Position numbers and translations under genes: made by a program
Notes under the pieces: generated by a model
Told to the model about the DNA's origin: nothing
Databases searched by the model: none
The model's input: only the letters and a program-made list of their open reading frames with translations
DNA from: Pseudo-nitzschia pungens
Taxonomy: Eukaryota > Bacillariophyta > Bacillariophyceae > Bacillariales > Bacillariaceae
Reading direction: 5' to 3'
Length of the DNA: 64,000 nucleotides
Assembly: GCA_037355855.1 (NCBI GenBank)
Contig: CM074764.1
Location: 1,984,001 to 2,048,000, forward strand
Shown: in pieces, positions 9,930 to 22,100 of the stretch
Layout: each line of letters starts with the position of its first letter
Numbering within the stretch: position 1 is the first letter of the stretch

Positions 9930-12294
9930 ATGAACGAGAACGAGAACAACAACGACATCTTGGACGACGAGCATCTGGACCATCTCGCTCGGTTGGCCGC
10001 GCGAAGCTACCGCTACCTGGCGGAGATGGACGATGCCGTGAAGGACAACGAACGGGTGGTCCTCGCGGCGGTCCGGGGCAGCGGAATCGCCCTGAGGCAC
10101 GCTTCGGAACGCCTCCGAAACCACGAGGAGATCGTCCTCGCCGCCGTGACCAAGAGCGGCCCGGCGCTGCAATACGCCTCCGATGCCATGAAGCGCAACG
10201 AGCGGGTCGTCGCCGCCGCCGTGACCGGTTGCGGCGCCAGCCTGCAATTCGCGTCCGAGGAACTCAGGGACCACCCGACAATCGTGCGCGCCGCGGTGGC
10301 GTCCCACGGAGGGGCGTTGATGCACGCCTCGGTCCGGCTCCGGGACGATCCGGGCATCGTGGGTGTCGCCGTCGCGGGTCGTCAGTGCGTCCTGGTGCAC
10401 GCTTCCGAACGAGTCCGGGACCACCGGGAGGTGGTGGCGGTGGCCGTGGCGCGCCGTGGATCGGAACTGCAACACGCGTCCGAGCGACTCAGGGACGACA
10501 GAGACATCGTGCTCGTGGCGGTAGCCAGAGACGGCCTGGCGCTGCAATACGCCTCCGCTGCGTTGCGCAACGACGAGGCGGTGGTGGGTGTTGCGGTGGC
10601 GCAAAACGGTACGGCACTGAGATACGCCTCGGACGAGCTCCTGCTTCGGGAGAGCAATGGCACTGTTAATGGCACTGTTAATGTCACTGTGAATGGCACT
10701 GTAAATGGCAATTGCAGCACGCAAGCGGCCAGGGCACTCACCGTAGCCGCCGTGTCGCAGAGCGGCCTTGCCCTTCAATACGCCCCGCTGGCGCTGCGGA
10801 ACGATAGAGAGGTGGTTTTGGCCGCGGTGCGACAAAACGGCACGGCCCTGGAGTACGCGTCCGAGGAGTTCTACAACGACAGGGAGATTGTATTGGAAGC
10901 CGTCACCAGTCACGGATTCGCGCTGCAGTACGCCTCCGTTTCGTTGAGAAACGACTGAATCGGTCGTCCTCGCCGCGGTTGCACGAAATACTGCACGCGC
11001 TGCCATTCGCGGGTGAATCCGTCCAAACCAACGAGTCGTTTCTGATCGCTCTGGTGACCGATCCGAGCAACAACGGTGGCTACGTCCTGCAGCAAGCCTC
11101 CGATTGGGCCAAAGGCAACAAGCGCGTGGTCCTAGCCGCAATCACAGCCGATACTGGTCCTGCGCTGCAACACGCATCCGTTGCGCTCCGAGACGACCGA
11201 GACGTGGTCCTCGCAGCGGTCCGACGAAACGGTTGGGCTCTGCTCAACGCTTCCACGCGACTGAAAGACGACGAGGAGGTGGTCCTCGCTGCCGTGACCA
11301 AAAACGGCATGGCAATCCGATACGCCTCCGATCGGTGGAGGGCCAACCTTGAACTGATCTGGCTTGCAACCGCCGACGACTTCAATGCCCTGAGGTTCGT
11401 GTCGGGCTCTCTGCTCAGCAAAAAGAAGTTTCTGTGCGAGGCAGTGACCCGGATTCCTGGCTCCATCCAGGCGCTGCCCTACCAGGCGAAGCGCACGCGA
11501 TCGATCGTTCTCGCAGCGGTGACCGTGGACGGTGAGTCCCTGTCGTGGGCTTCGACGGCACTGAGAAACGACGAGGAAATCGTTCGAACCGCAGTGTCCA
11601 ACTGCGGCTCCGCCCTGCGGTATGCATCCGCGCAACTCCGAAACAACGAGAGCGTGGTGTTTGCTGCCGTTGAAAACAAACCCGATTCCCTCAGATATTC
11701 CTCCGATGCCACGAGGCAAAACAAGATCATAGTTATGCAGGCCGTGAACCAATGCGGCCTCGCTCTAAGGCACGCCTCTCTGGGACTACGAAACAACGAT
11801 GGGATTGCGCTCGCGGCCGTGTCCAACAACGGCATGGCCCTGCGATTCGCGTCCGATCGACTCCGGGACGTACACGGGGTTGGTTCGATCGGCCGTGACT
11901 CGGAACGGCCGCGCCCTGAAATTTGCGTCCGCAGCCTGCAAGAGCCACAGGCACATCGTGATCGCCGCCATCGCCAGTGACGCCACCGCCCTGGAATTTG
12001 CGTCCGAAACCCTCCGAAAGGACCGTGGAGTTGGTGCTCGCCGCCGTCGCCTCGAACGGTCTCGCTCTGGAGCACGCGCTGGTGCACGAACCAGAGATCG
12101 TCCGCGCGGCCATCGCACAAACCCCCGAGGCGAGAAAGTACGTTTCTCGGGATTTCCTCGTGGCAGCGCTGTCGCGAGACAAATGTACAGTAACCTTATT
12201 GCGAGACAGAAGAAAAAACACGGAACCGACGAGCGAAGGGAGCACGAGCGGTGCCCCTTCCCCGGACCTCGCATCGGACAACGATCGAGGATGA
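9930..12294 (+). pseudogene. DUF4116 repeat protein, locus 1, broken by four +1 frame breaks
   Basis: The region codes ~25-residue DUF4116-type repeats of the form NExVVLAAVxxNGxALxYASxxLRN, spread over three frames. Frame breaks, located by repeat register, are at 10956 (extra T before GAATCG, in a TGA stop), 11014 (T before GAATCC, in a TGA), 11868-11875 (one extra base after GGGAC) and 12024 (extra C after GAC). Each skips one base. A GGCACTGTTAAT-like minisatellite (10657-10710) inserts Asn/Gly/Thr/Val residues into one repeat. The last unit ends in the cap EARKYVSRDFLV, also present in the other two loci, so the far end is preserved. The likely original start is the ATG at 9930 (MNENENNND), resembling the intact locus at 16085. 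This is a decayed gene or one damaged by assembly insertions. DUF4116 has no known function. Confidence 0.75.
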
Positions 12295-13808
12295 TTGATT
12301 CATTCGATTCATTCGATTCACTTGCCAAGGAGCTCTCGGGGGTTGGTCGGTCGGCGGATTGCGCACCATCACCTACGAAGGAATCATCAGGAATCATCAT
12401 TCGTAGGATTGTTCTCGTTGGAATTGGGGGGGGGACGGCCTTACAATCTTTGAAACTCACAACAAGAGAGCAGAAAGAAGAAGGGGGCCTCTACCGGATT
12501 TGGACCGTTGCGGGGAGAATGAATGAATCAATCAATCCCCTCCCGGTGGCTTGCGTTCCATCACTGTTTGAACCCTAGACCTGGAGGGTGGTACGGGACC
12601 TTTCTCCTCGTCACCTGTGGTCAACGCATCGATCGATCCCACTCCGGACATGCCAAATGCGAAACCATGCCTTGGATGAATGAATCAATCAGCGACGATC
12701 CGTTGAATTTCATCGCGGAAAGCAACAGAACAGCGTTCCAACCACGCATGGCCTCAAATCAGCGACGACGATCCGTTGCAACGCATTGCATTCCATCGTG
12801 GACTGCAACAGTCGGGGTCGGCGTTCCAACGGTGCATGCCTCATGCCAGCTAGCGACGATCCGTTGTGTTCCATCGCGGAACGAAAGCGGTGGCTCGAGC
12901 GGCCGAATGTTCCGCGCATTTCGAGACGATGGATTTGTCTGCTGTACTGTACTCGCATGCATTCGACGCGCTCCATCAAGCCTACTGGAACCCATAAATC
13001 GAATTGGTAATGGATGAATACTCATTGACATGTATTCTACGGATTCACCGTCGGTAATACCAGTAGAGACAACAACAAGACGAGGAAGACGAGGAGCGTG
13101 TCTGGATAAAACGATTCTATCGTATCACATGCGTTGGATGTTACAGAAGAATTTTGTGATGCGTATTATTCTACCGTACCATCCCACAATTACTTTCGGT
13201 GTCTGCGCAAGTTGGGTGTGTACGTCCGATAATTTTTGCCGAGTTCGCGTGAACATTTACTACTCCTTGGTTTGGATGATTGATTCATTCATTCCGAATG
13301 TCGATAATTACAATAACCAACGCAATCCTGGCTTCACGAATTGACCCCACAACGGATGCGCGATTGGCAGGATGTCTCATTTCAGCTTCCCCCGTGCCGA
13401 TATCAACAACCTCAATCTCCTACTTGCGACCAACCCTGACGGCACGCCGCGACCTGCAACGGAAACACGTGGGATTCGGTGTTCCCCTCAAAATCCGATT
13501 TGACACCGGCATGTGTAACATTACGGTTCCGAACCAAGAATATCTCTCGCCAACGCTTTGCCAAAGTTTCTGGCGAGGAATGGGGACAATTCGCAAAAAA
13601 CGACGCCGTTGCCCGTTATGTCACGCAGTTTGTGTGCACCGATCGACGTTAGAGTGGCGCGGATTGATGGATTGCTATTGTTATTCATTCCGTCCCAGCA
13701 TTCGGTAAAGTTGTCATAAATCGCAATTTGCAATACGCAAGAAAAAGCACTCCCACAGCATTCTTGATCGATTGACCCGTTCATTCATTTCTTCGTTCAT
13801 TCACCACA
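12295..13808. other. Intergenic
   Basis: Apart from the degenerate triplication described separately I see no gene. ORFs on the plus strand (12523-13017 and 13280-13708) have no recognisable features. The final ~60 bases lead into the silaffin-like gene. Confidence 0.45.
12690..12905 (+). repeat. Degenerate three-copy repeat (~75-85 bp)
   Basis: Three units each contain GCGACGATCCGTTG (starting about 12692, 12762 and 12853), followed by a TTCCATCG-TGGA or TTCCATCGCGGA segment. The first two also share GCGTTCCAAC plus a CATGCCTCA-like tail. The units have diverged and are not coding. Confidence 0.6.
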
Positions 13809-14735
13809 ATGATGTTCTACAACTCTGCCATCAAGAAGTCTCTCCTCCTTGTCCTCCTTGCCATTTCGATTGCTTCGATGGACGCCAAGGGCTTTCGTGG
13901 ATACATCGCCGTTGAGGACCAGCGCTATTCCCGCCGCTTGACCGACAAGTCTGCGAAGAGCAGCTATGATGGCAGCAAGAGTGCGAAGAGCGGAAGCTTC
14001 AAAAGTTCCGGAAGCATCAGTGCTGAAAGCAGCAGCGCGTCGAAGGCAGACAAATCATCCCGCCGCTTGTCCCTGAGCAGCAGCAGCAGCAGCAACAAGT
14101 CCAGCAACAGTGGCGACAAATCTGTCAAGGGTGGCGACCTTTCCGACAGGACTGGAAGCAGCAGCACCAAGGCCAGCAAGAGCAGCAGCGACAAGCTTTC
14201 CAAGAGTGGCGACAAGTCCGACAAGAGTGGAAGCAGCAGCGGAAAGGCCGGCAAGAGCAGCAGCGACAAGCTTTCCAAGAGTGGCGACAAGTCCGACAAG
14301 AGTGGAAGCAGCAGCGGAAAGGCCGATAAGAGTGGAAGCGGCAGCGACAAGTCCGATAAAAGTGGCAAGAATTCTTACAAGGGTGGAAGCAGCGAGGAGT
14401 CCCCCTGTGAGAGCAGCAGCACCAAGGCCAGCAAGAGCAGCAGCGACAAGCTTTCCAAGAGTGAAAGCAGCAGCGGAAAGGCCGATAAGAGTGGAAGCGA
14501 CAAGTCCGCTAAAAGTGGCAAGAATTCTTACAAGGGTGGAAGCAGCGACGACTACGCCAGTGAGAACAGCAGCACCAAGGCCAGCAAGAGCAGCAGCGAC
14601 AAGCTTTCCAAGAGTGGTGACAAGTCCGCCAAGAGTGGAAGCAGCAGCGGAAAGGCCGACAAGAGTGGAAGCGGCAGCGAAAAGTCGACCAAGAGTGATA
14701 GCGTCAGTGAAAAGTACGCCAAATCTCTTGATTGA
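13809..14735 (+). CDS. Silaffin-like secreted Ser/Lys-rich protein
   Basis: The ORF codes 308 residues starting with a signal peptide (hydrophobic residues 11-22, cleavage probably after SMDA, residue 26). The mature part is almost entirely Ser, Lys, Gly, Asp and Ala. Lysines recur in K-x-x-K spacing (KSAK, KASK, KSDK, KADK, KAGK), embedded in serine runs. Two RRL motifs (residues 42-44 and about 83-85) match the RXL processing motif described for diatom silaffins. In that family the lysines carry polyamines and the serines are phosphorylated, and the protein acts in silica deposition in the cell wall. From about 14150 the DNA is a tandem repeat of roughly 60-70 bp units coding SSSDKLSKSGDKSDKSGSSS-like blocks. 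The unusual composition makes sequence-based family assignment weak, but the architecture fits well. An ATG at 13812 is an alternative start. Confidence 0.7.
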   Translation: MMFYNSAIKKSLLLVLLAISIASMDAKGFRGYIAVEDQRYSRRLTDKSAKSSYDGSKSAKSGSFKSSGSISAESSSASKADKSSRRLSLSSSSSSNKSSNSGDKSVKGGDLSDRTGSSSTKASKSSSDKLSKSGDKSDKSGSSSGKAGKSSSDKLSKSGDKSDKSGSSSGKADKSGSGSDKSDKSGKNSYKGGSSEESPCESSSTKASKSSSDKLSKSESSSGKADKSGSDKSAKSGKNSYKGGSSDDYASENSSTKASKSSSDKLSKSGDKSAKSGSSSGKADKSGSGSEKSTKSDSVSEKYAKSLD

Positions 14736-16084
14736 GACTCCCATCTCCAAAATCGCGTTCCTCTCGTGAACGGTGTCCTGTTGCATTGCACGTGGACGAC
14801 ACGATGCGCACGACCATGCCGCACCGCACCATAATACCTCTCTAATCGACCCATAGTGTAGTAGTAATGTAAACATTTCCAGTTATCCGACGACTCACTC
14901 GCTCTTTGCAGTGTTTTCAGTGCTTGGATGCTGTGAAGTGTGCTGTTCTGTAGACTGCTACTATTGAGCTAGTACGACTAGGCTAGTATGAAGTTGTTCT
15001 GTTGCAGAGCCCCCCAGCAACATCAGGACCCCGCACCCTCTCCCACAATAGCATAGTATCATAGCACCAACTACTACTAGTAGCACCATGATGATAGTAG
15101 TAGTCTTGTAAAAATTGTGTTGGATACATTGCTCATATTATTATTTTATGAAGTTGTGATTAAGCTAAGGTAAATAATAGAAGTAGTAGTACTAGTAGGT
15201 TTTTTTAGTACCGTACCAGCAACAGGAGCACACGGACATTTCGCACAGATCCCGAGTTGTCATTATTTTACTACGGAATTCTTATCAGCTGTCCCGGCTT
15301 CCGTGGAAACGAGTAAGAAGCTGGGGATGTAGAACCGGGGGACAGCTGATAGGAATTTTGTAGTAAACCTTACTTCACTTAGTCTGCATTTGCATCCAAT
15401 TTCGCGAGAAGACGGAGAAACCATTCGACACGACCTACTCGTGCCGGTACCGGTAAAAGTACTAGCGCAAGATCTGTACCATCACAGTAACGAATTCTGT
15501 GATACATCTCCTCGTACGGTAATTTACTTAACCGCAATACGGTAAATCTTACCGTACGGTAGAATTAAAACTATGAGGAAGTTGCAGCAAGATCTGGCCA
15601 TCACTTTCTCAAACCTCTATTACCGATCGTGCTATCCAATGGATTGAAATCCGTAGAACGACGATAGAAGGACAACCATTCTTGAAGATCCGTGGAATCG
15701 TCGATATATCAAGACTGCGAAACGCCACGAACTAATCAAGGCGCGGTTGTAATAGGCGATCCTCACCCGATCGATTGCTGCTGTTTTGATTGGCGTCCCA
15801 AACCTTCCTTCCGAGGAATTTGGATCGCGAACGACTACCGGCAGACGATCCAAAGAACAGCAACGTGCGCAGGACTTGACCCACGGTAGCCCCAACACCG
15901 TTCGATTGTTTGCTTGGCTACCGATTGCGGCACCATATTGCAATCGCATCGATCCCCGAGGTCAAAGGAGGATGCTTCCAGAGTGAAAGTTCATCATTGG
16001 AATTTGTTTTTTCCCCTTACCAAACCCAATCCATTAGCATCCGCCATATCCCGATCGTTCCAACCAGTAGATCAAACCGCAACA
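14736..16084. other. Intergenic
   Basis: This contains copy A of the ~100-bp inverted-repeat element, CTAGTA triplet runs (15070-15110 and 15180-15200) and dense TACGGTA words (15510-15560), plus AACCTTAC at 15366. The open frame upstream of 16085 extends to 15914 but is probably 5' leader. Confidence 0.5.
15268..15366 (-). mobile_element. Short inverted-repeat element, copy A
   Basis: The 99-bp segment is bounded by TTACTAC and GTAGTAA. Inverted arms containing AATTCTTATCAGCTGTCCC and its complement GGGACAGCTGATAGGAATT enclose a short loop. Two more copies lie at 37885 and 43774; this copy is inverted relative to them, judged by the loop words GGATGTAGAAC versus GTTCTACATCC. It is non-coding and MITE-like. 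Confidence 0.75.
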
Positions 16085-18547
16085 ATGAACATTAACAACG
16101 ATAACAATAACGAAGAGAGAGACAAACCTACCCGGTTGGCAGCAGCATTCCAAGATTTCGAAAAGAACGACGAGAAGGTGGTTCTGGCTGCGGTTGCCAA
16201 GAATGGCCTCGCACTGGAACACGCATCGGACGAGCTGAAGAACAACGAGATAGTTGTTCTGGCTGCCGTGGCACAAAATGGCCTCGCGCTGAAATTTGCT
16301 TCCGAAGGACTGAGATCCAACAACGAGAGGGTGGTCCTCGCCGCCGTGAAAAGCGACGGCACCGCCCTGTTCCACGCATCCAGAGCTATGGCAAACAACG
16401 ACACGGTGGTCCTGGCCGCCATTGCACAGAACGTCTGGGCCTTTCTGGGTGCCTCGAGGGAACTCAAGAACAACGAGACGGTGGTTCTGGCCGCTGTGGC
16501 AAAAGATGGCCTTGCCCTGAAACTCGCATCGGAGGAAATGAGGCGAAACCACAAGGTGGTCCTTGCTTCCGTTCGTAACAATGGCGCTTCCCTGGAATAC
16601 GCCTCGGATGAACTACGGAACGACGAGCAGGTGGTTCTGGCGGCCGTTCGACAGAAGGGAAGCGCACTGCGATTCGCTTCCGAGAACATGCGGAACAACG
16701 AGACGGTTGCCCTTGCGGCTCTTGATCATCACGTCGGTTTGTTGCAACTCGTATCGAAGGAAGTGCTGAGAAACGAGCGAGTGGTTCTCGCTGCCGTTGG
16801 AACGAACGGACTTTTGTTGAAAATGATGTCGGAGGAAATGAAGAACAACGAGAAGGTAGTGCTTGCCGCGGTTGCGCAGAATGGAGACGCCCTCTTTTAT
16901 GCATCCGAGGCCATGAAGAACAACGAGAAGGTAGTTCTTGCCGCGGTGACAACGAACGGCCGAGCCCTCCAATTTGCATCCAATCCAATGAAGAACAACG
17001 AAAAAATGGTTCTCGCTGCCATGGAAACGGATGCTGTCCGTGCCTTCAAGATTGCATCGGAGGAAATCAGGAACAACAAAAAGGTGGTTCTAGCTGCTGT
17101 TCGAAAAGATGCTCTGGCCTTCCATTTTGCATCCAAGCAAATGAAGGAAGACAAGGAAGTGATTCTTGCCAAAGAAACAAAGAACGCAGTTGGGCATCTG
17201 ACCAAGAAAATGGAAAATGCTCTGCACCTAGCAACCAAGGACGGGATGGACAATGAAGAGGCGATGGTTGCTGCTATCACAGAGAATCCTTGGGCCTTCA
17301 TCCATGCATCCAATGAAATGAAAAACAACGAACGGGTAGTTCATGCCGCTGTGAAACGATCTCCCATGTTGTTGAAATATGCATCCAAGGAAATAAGGAA
17401 CAATGAGCGGGTGGTCTTTGCTGCCGTTGCACAGTTTCCCCGGGCTTTGTACTGCGCATCCAATGAAATGAGAAACAACAAACGAGTGGTTCTTGCCGCT
17501 GTCCAAAAAGATGCCAGTGTGCTTCCCGGTGCATCCGGAGAAATTAGGAACTACGAGCAGGTGGTCCTGGCTGCCGTTGTACAGAACGGTACTTTGCTCC
17601 ATTGCGTATCCGACCAGCTCAAGAACAATGAGAAAGTTGTTCTCGAAGCAGTGAGACAGAATGGACGTGCGTTGAAATTCGCATCGGATGAAATGAAGAA
17701 CAGCGAGCGGGTGGTTGTTGCTGCTGTCACACAATATGCTATGGCTCTCCCGCAAGCATCCGTGGGGATGAGAGCGAACGAGGAGGTCGTTCTTGCTGCA
17801 GTGACAAAGGACGGTACTGTTTTGAGGTTCGCTGCATCTTTCTTGAAATATAACCCTAAGATTGTTCGTGCTGCTGTTACTCAGAATGGTGGCGCCTTGA
17901 AATATGCCGGATTGAAGAACGACCTACGGATCGTCACAGTTGCGGTGACGCAGAATGGATTTGCTTTGCAATACGCATCGCGGGTAGTCCGGCGCACAGC
18001 GCAAGTGGTCCTTGCAGCGGTGAAACAGAATGGTCGCGCCCTTCAATTTGCTTCGCGCACACTCCAAGACAACAATCAGATTGTTCGCGCAGCCGTTGCC
18101 CAGAACGGTCAAGCCCTGAAACATGCCTCGAATGGACCGAAAAACAATGCACAGATCGTTGTGGATGCCGTGACGCAGAATGCATTCGCTTTGCAATTTG
18201 CGTCCGAGGAAATGAAGAACACGGCGCAAGTGGTCCTTGCAGCAGTGGAAGGGAACGCCGATGCCCTGCAATTCGCTTCGCGGGCACTGCAAGACAACGA
18301 TGAGATTGTTCGTGTCGCCGTTGCGCGAGACGGCCTTTCTTTGCAGTACGCATCGGATGCAATCAAGAACAACGACCAGGTAGTTCTTGATGCGGTTGCT
18401 CAAAACGGCCTAGCGTTGCAGTTCGCAGGCGAAGGGCCGAAGAGAGAGCTCGGTGTCGTTCGTATGGCCCTGAAACAAAACCTTCAAGCAGTCAAATACA
18501 CTTCTCGATGCTTTATCATTGATTGTTTGACGCAAGCTGACGACTGA
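16085..18547 (+). CDS. DUF4116 repeat protein, locus 2 (intact, 31 repeats)
   Basis: An uninterrupted ORF of 820 residues from the ATG at 16085 (MNINNDNNN; the frame is open upstream, but this start has an A-rich context and matches the start form of locus 1). The protein is built of 31 consecutive units of about 25 residues with consensus NExVVLAAVxQNGxALxFASxEMKN, matching the DUF4116 family. One unit (about residues 360-390) is stretched and degenerate. The array ends with a cap, QAVKYTSRCFIIDCL. Each unit is predicted to form two short helices, so the whole should be an elongated solenoid, presumably a protein-binding scaffold. No signal peptide or membrane segment is present. The function is unknown. 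This is the only unbroken one of three loci within 15 kb. Confidence 0.85.
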   Translation: MNINNDNNNEERDKPTRLAAAFQDFEKNDEKVVLAAVAKNGLALEHASDELKNNEIVVLAAVAQNGLALKFASEGLRSNNERVVLAAVKSDGTALFHASRAMANNDTVVLAAIAQNVWAFLGASRELKNNETVVLAAVAKDGLALKLASEEMRRNHKVVLASVRNNGASLEYASDELRNDEQVVLAAVRQKGSALRFASENMRNNETVALAALDHHVGLLQLVSKEVLRNERVVLAAVGTNGLLLKMMSEEMKNNEKVVLAAVAQNGDALFYASEAMKNNEKVVLAAVTTNGRALQFASNPMKNNEKMVLAAMETDAVRAFKIASEEIRNNKKVVLAAVRKDALAFHFASKQMKEDKEVILAKETKNAVGHLTKKMENALHLATKDGMDNEEAMVAAITENPWAFIHASNEMKNNERVVHAAVKRSPMLLKYASKEIRNNERVVFAAVAQFPRALYCASNEMRNNKRVVLAAVQKDASVLPGASGEIRNYEQVVLAAVVQNGTLLHCVSDQLKNNEKVVLEAVRQNGRALKFASDEMKNSERVVVAAVTQYAMALPQASVGMRANEEVVLAAVTKDGTVLRFAASFLKYNPKIVRAAVTQNGGALKYAGLKNDLRIVTVAVTQNGFALQYASRVVRRTAQVVLAAVKQNGRALQFASRTLQDNNQIVRAAVAQNGQALKHASNGPKNNAQIVVDAVTQNAFALQFASEEMKNTAQVVLAAVEGNADALQFASRALQDNDEIVRVAVARDGLSLQYASDAIKNNDQVVLDAVAQNGLALQFAGEGPKRELGVVRMALKQNLQAVKYTSRCFIIDCLTQADD

Positions 18548-18611
18548 CCGAACGCGCAAAGGAAGTTCTTCCCGGGGGCGCAGTCCGGTCACCGCAACCA
18601 ATCCAATGCCT

Positions 18612-18810
18612 GGAAGCAATCGATTGAGTGAGAGATCACACCGACGTACTGTAGAATTGTGATTTCCACAGGTGACATTCTGACTTGAATTTGTGATGAT
18701 TCAATACGAGGAAGCAATCGATTGAGATACCCTGATCACGCCGACTTCGACACACCATAGAATTGAGATTTCCAAAGGTGACGAAGGTTCTGACTTTCAT
18801 TTGTGATAAG
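18612..18810 (+). repeat. Imperfect ~98-bp direct duplication
   Basis: Copies at 18612-18700 and 18710-18810 both begin GGAAGCAATCGATTGAG and share GATCAC-CCGAC, TAGAATTG-GATTTCCA and TTTGTGAT blocks. It lies in the intergenic stretch between the DUF4116 gene and the eIF2B gene; nothing else is recognisable between 18548 and 19190. Confidence 0.7.
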
Positions 18811-19190
18811 ACGACATCGTGATAACTGCCTTGATGCATCGGTACCTTGATGTAAGTGTTGACTTAACATGGTTTCCTTGGAAGTAACCTCTCGATTGAA
18901 AATTATTTTTTTCCTGCTTCGATTGCTGGAGCAGTCCATCGTATTATTTGTTTAGTCTAGTGTGGTGTCCTTTGTTCAACGCTCCGCGAGTTAGCACGAA
19001 TAGGACAGCGCATCGAAAACAAACCAAGGAGAATATGTCACTCTAGTATGCTTTGTTATCTTTTATTGCTAATGGAATGACTACTTTTCTCTGGGATGGG
19101 AGGAGGTTTTGCTTCTGTCATCAACCCGCAAAGCATAGCGTAATTTGTTGGACTCGACTCAAATCAATCCAAATCGACTCGTTCCTTGCG

Positions 19191-22100
19191 TCAGTCACTG
19201 TCATCACTGCCGCTGTCGTCGTCACTGCCGCTGCTGTCGTCGTCGTCCTCTTCGAGCCATTCCAAAAAGGCCTGAACGGACGGCATCCGAAAGAGGGCCT
19301 GTTTTGGATCGTCCTCTCCTGCGCTGCTTTCATTCCGGCGCTCGGCGGCCCAGGCCAGGATGGCGTCCTCGCTGAGGACCTCCTGGTCGTGCAGGGTCTG
19401 GAGGACAAACCGAAAGGCCATTCCCGACCGGAGCTTCTGGGCAATCTCCGTCGAGGCCTGCCAAGCATCGAAGGCTTCCGGATCGCTCCCGGGAGACGGA
19501 GGCGGCTGTTGCTGCTGCGTTTGCTGTTGGTCGACCAGAGCAGAGTGCTCGAGGGCCTTTACCACCGCCAGTTCTTCCTCGACGCCCCGGCAGAGCTTTT
19601 GCAGCATTCCGGTCCAGAACTTGTCGAGCTTGGCCTTGAGGAGCGTGACGAGCTTTCCGTCGCTCATCGCCGGGGAAACCTCCATCTTGCGCAGGAGCGC
19701 CAGGAGGCAGGCGCTTGCGCAATCACTGTAGGTGGCGTTCTGTGAGAACTTGAAGGAATTGAGCTCGATCGAGAGGTTTTCGATGGGGTGGCACTCGTCA
19801 TCGAATTCCATGCAGATTTCCGTCATTTCCTTGACGACGTCGATTCCCTTTTGGCGACCAATGACGAGAGGTTCGTCCGTCGCTGCGGAAATCTGGGACG
19901 CGTGGGTGTTGTTGTAGCGGCCGAATCCAGCTTCGTCGTCGTCGTCGTCTCCAAAGGTGACGGTGCCTCCCGTGAATTCCGAAAAGGCCATGTTCTCGGC
20001 GGTTCTCATGGCATCGTCGTCCTCGTCCTCGTCGATATCGGAAAAGCCGTCGTCTCCGAATTCGTCGGCCTCAAGTCGCGCGAGCATGGCTTCGCGCTTT
20101 CGGTAGTAGGCCGTGGGATCCCCCCCAATGCTCTGAAGCTGCAGCAGGGCCTGGAGAGCATCTCCATCGCCGTTGCCGTCGAGGCTACTAGAATCATAGT
20201 CATCGACGTCGATGTCCAAGGTGGGTTTCCAGAGCTTTCCCTTTCCGTCCGGACCGACTACCGCGTAATCCGTGTCCTTCGCACCATCCCCGCTAACGGC
20301 GGACGCGGTTTTTCCTTCCGTTTCGTCGTCGTCGCTGCTGCTGCTCTCCTCGCTGCTGTATCCATCGTCGTCGTCACCCCAGTCGTCGTCGTCGTCTTCG
20401 GTGGCCAGCGTGATCCGGGAAAAGGCCGGCAAGACAACTCCCTCCCCGATCACGCAGTCCTCCCCGACGAAGCATCCGGGCTCAACCACCGCATTTTTCC
20501 GGACGGTGGCATTTTGTGCCACGACGCAGCTGCGGAGCTGCGCACCGGCACCGATCACCACCCCGTCCATCAGGTGGCAGTCGATGAGCTGGGCTCCCGT
20601 TTCGACGACCACTCGCTCTCCCAAAACACAGCGCTCCAGCAGGCATCCTTCTCCGACTGTACCGTGGCTTCCCATCATTCCTGGGCCGTGGACCACCGAG
20701 GTTCTCCCGATTTTGGTCGGGTGGAGTATTTCTTTGTATTGGTAGTGGTTGCCGTGGTGGCTGATGGTGGACGAAGCACTAGACGCGGACGCTGATGTCT
20801 TTGCCGCCGCCGTCGCGCGCTTGGTGCGTCCCACCGCGTTCGACGACAGTCCGGCATCGGCAACCTTGCACAGTTTGTAGCGGCGTTGGTCTTGTTCCTT
20901 GTTTCTGTTGGATGACGACGTTGCCGACGACGATGACTTGGAGAGCACGCGGTCCGCCACGGTCGGGTAGGCCCATCGCAGCAGCAAATCCCTGGAAATG
21001 GCGTGGTACGTCTGGAAATCAACGGCCCGCGCCGCGTAGTTCCGGGCCACGGTGCTCGTACTAGTGCTGGTGCCACTACAGGGAACATCCAGGACATGGG
21101 CGTAGATGCGGGTCTGCAATCCGTCCTCTTCCTCCGCGACGCTGTTGGTGACAAAGTCGTGTGCTAAATCGAGGTAATCGAACTCGTCCTCGAGGCGTCC
21201 CAGCACGTCCGGCGAACAAATAGCAATGCCCGTGTCAACCAGGTCGTGCCGGAGAACCAATCCCCCTCCAGGGTTTTGCGACATTGTTGTCGAGCAGGCG
21301 CTCTGGGACTGCGTCAAAAAGGTGCAGGGAACCGTCGTTCCGACCTTGTTGCTGCTGCCGTTGTCGTAATAGAGAATTCGGTAGTCGCTGCCTGCCGGCT
21401 GGTGCCGTGCCGGTGGTGCCACCTCTCTTGCCCTTTTCGTCGTTGTTGTTGTTGCTGCTGCTGCTGCCGTTCGATCCTCCTCCTCCCTGCGCATCGACCG
21501 TGGCCGCCGTCTTGACGGTTGCCGACACCAGTCCGACCACCAGCTCGGAGGCCCGCGGGACGATCGAGTGGTTGATGGTGGTGGCAATGCCAGTGGCAGT
21601 GGCGGTGCCGCTCGCTGCGCGCCTGCTTCCACTGCTGCGCGTCGCGTTTGTCTTTGTGTTTGCAGGCTTGAGCACGACCGTCATGACGGCCGCCGAATCG
21701 TGCTGGTTCCTCGCCTTGTGGGCGTCCATGGCCGCGGTGAGGTCCAGATCGGCCACCACGTCGCCGCTGACCAGCAAGAAGGGCTTGGCCTGCTTGGAAG
21801 CCCGGATCCAGTTCCGCTTGTAGAGCTCCCGGAGTGCATCCCCCGCGTTGGTCAGCGAGGTGTCCTTGAGAAAGAGCATCTCGAGGGAAGACGACGGAGA
21901 AGACGACGACGACGCAGATCCGCCGCTGCGGAGGAGGTGCTCCTCCAGCGCCGTGATGGTGGTGCTGGTGCCTGACGAAGCAGAAGCCGCAGCGCAGCAG
22001 GCACCCAGCACAAAAATGATCTGCTCGACGCCGTTGGAGGCCAAAAAGTCCACCACGTAGTCCACCAGTGGAAGGTTGTTGAGCTTGCACAGGAGCTTGG

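Noticed and set aside
9846..11141. 431-residue minus-strand open frame
   Set aside because: Antisense of DUF4116 locus 1; no domain, and the sense repeats explain the sequence.
14055..14876. Minus-strand Ala/Leu-rich 273-residue frame
   Set aside because: Complement of the silaffin-like repeats; the plus strand has the signal peptide.
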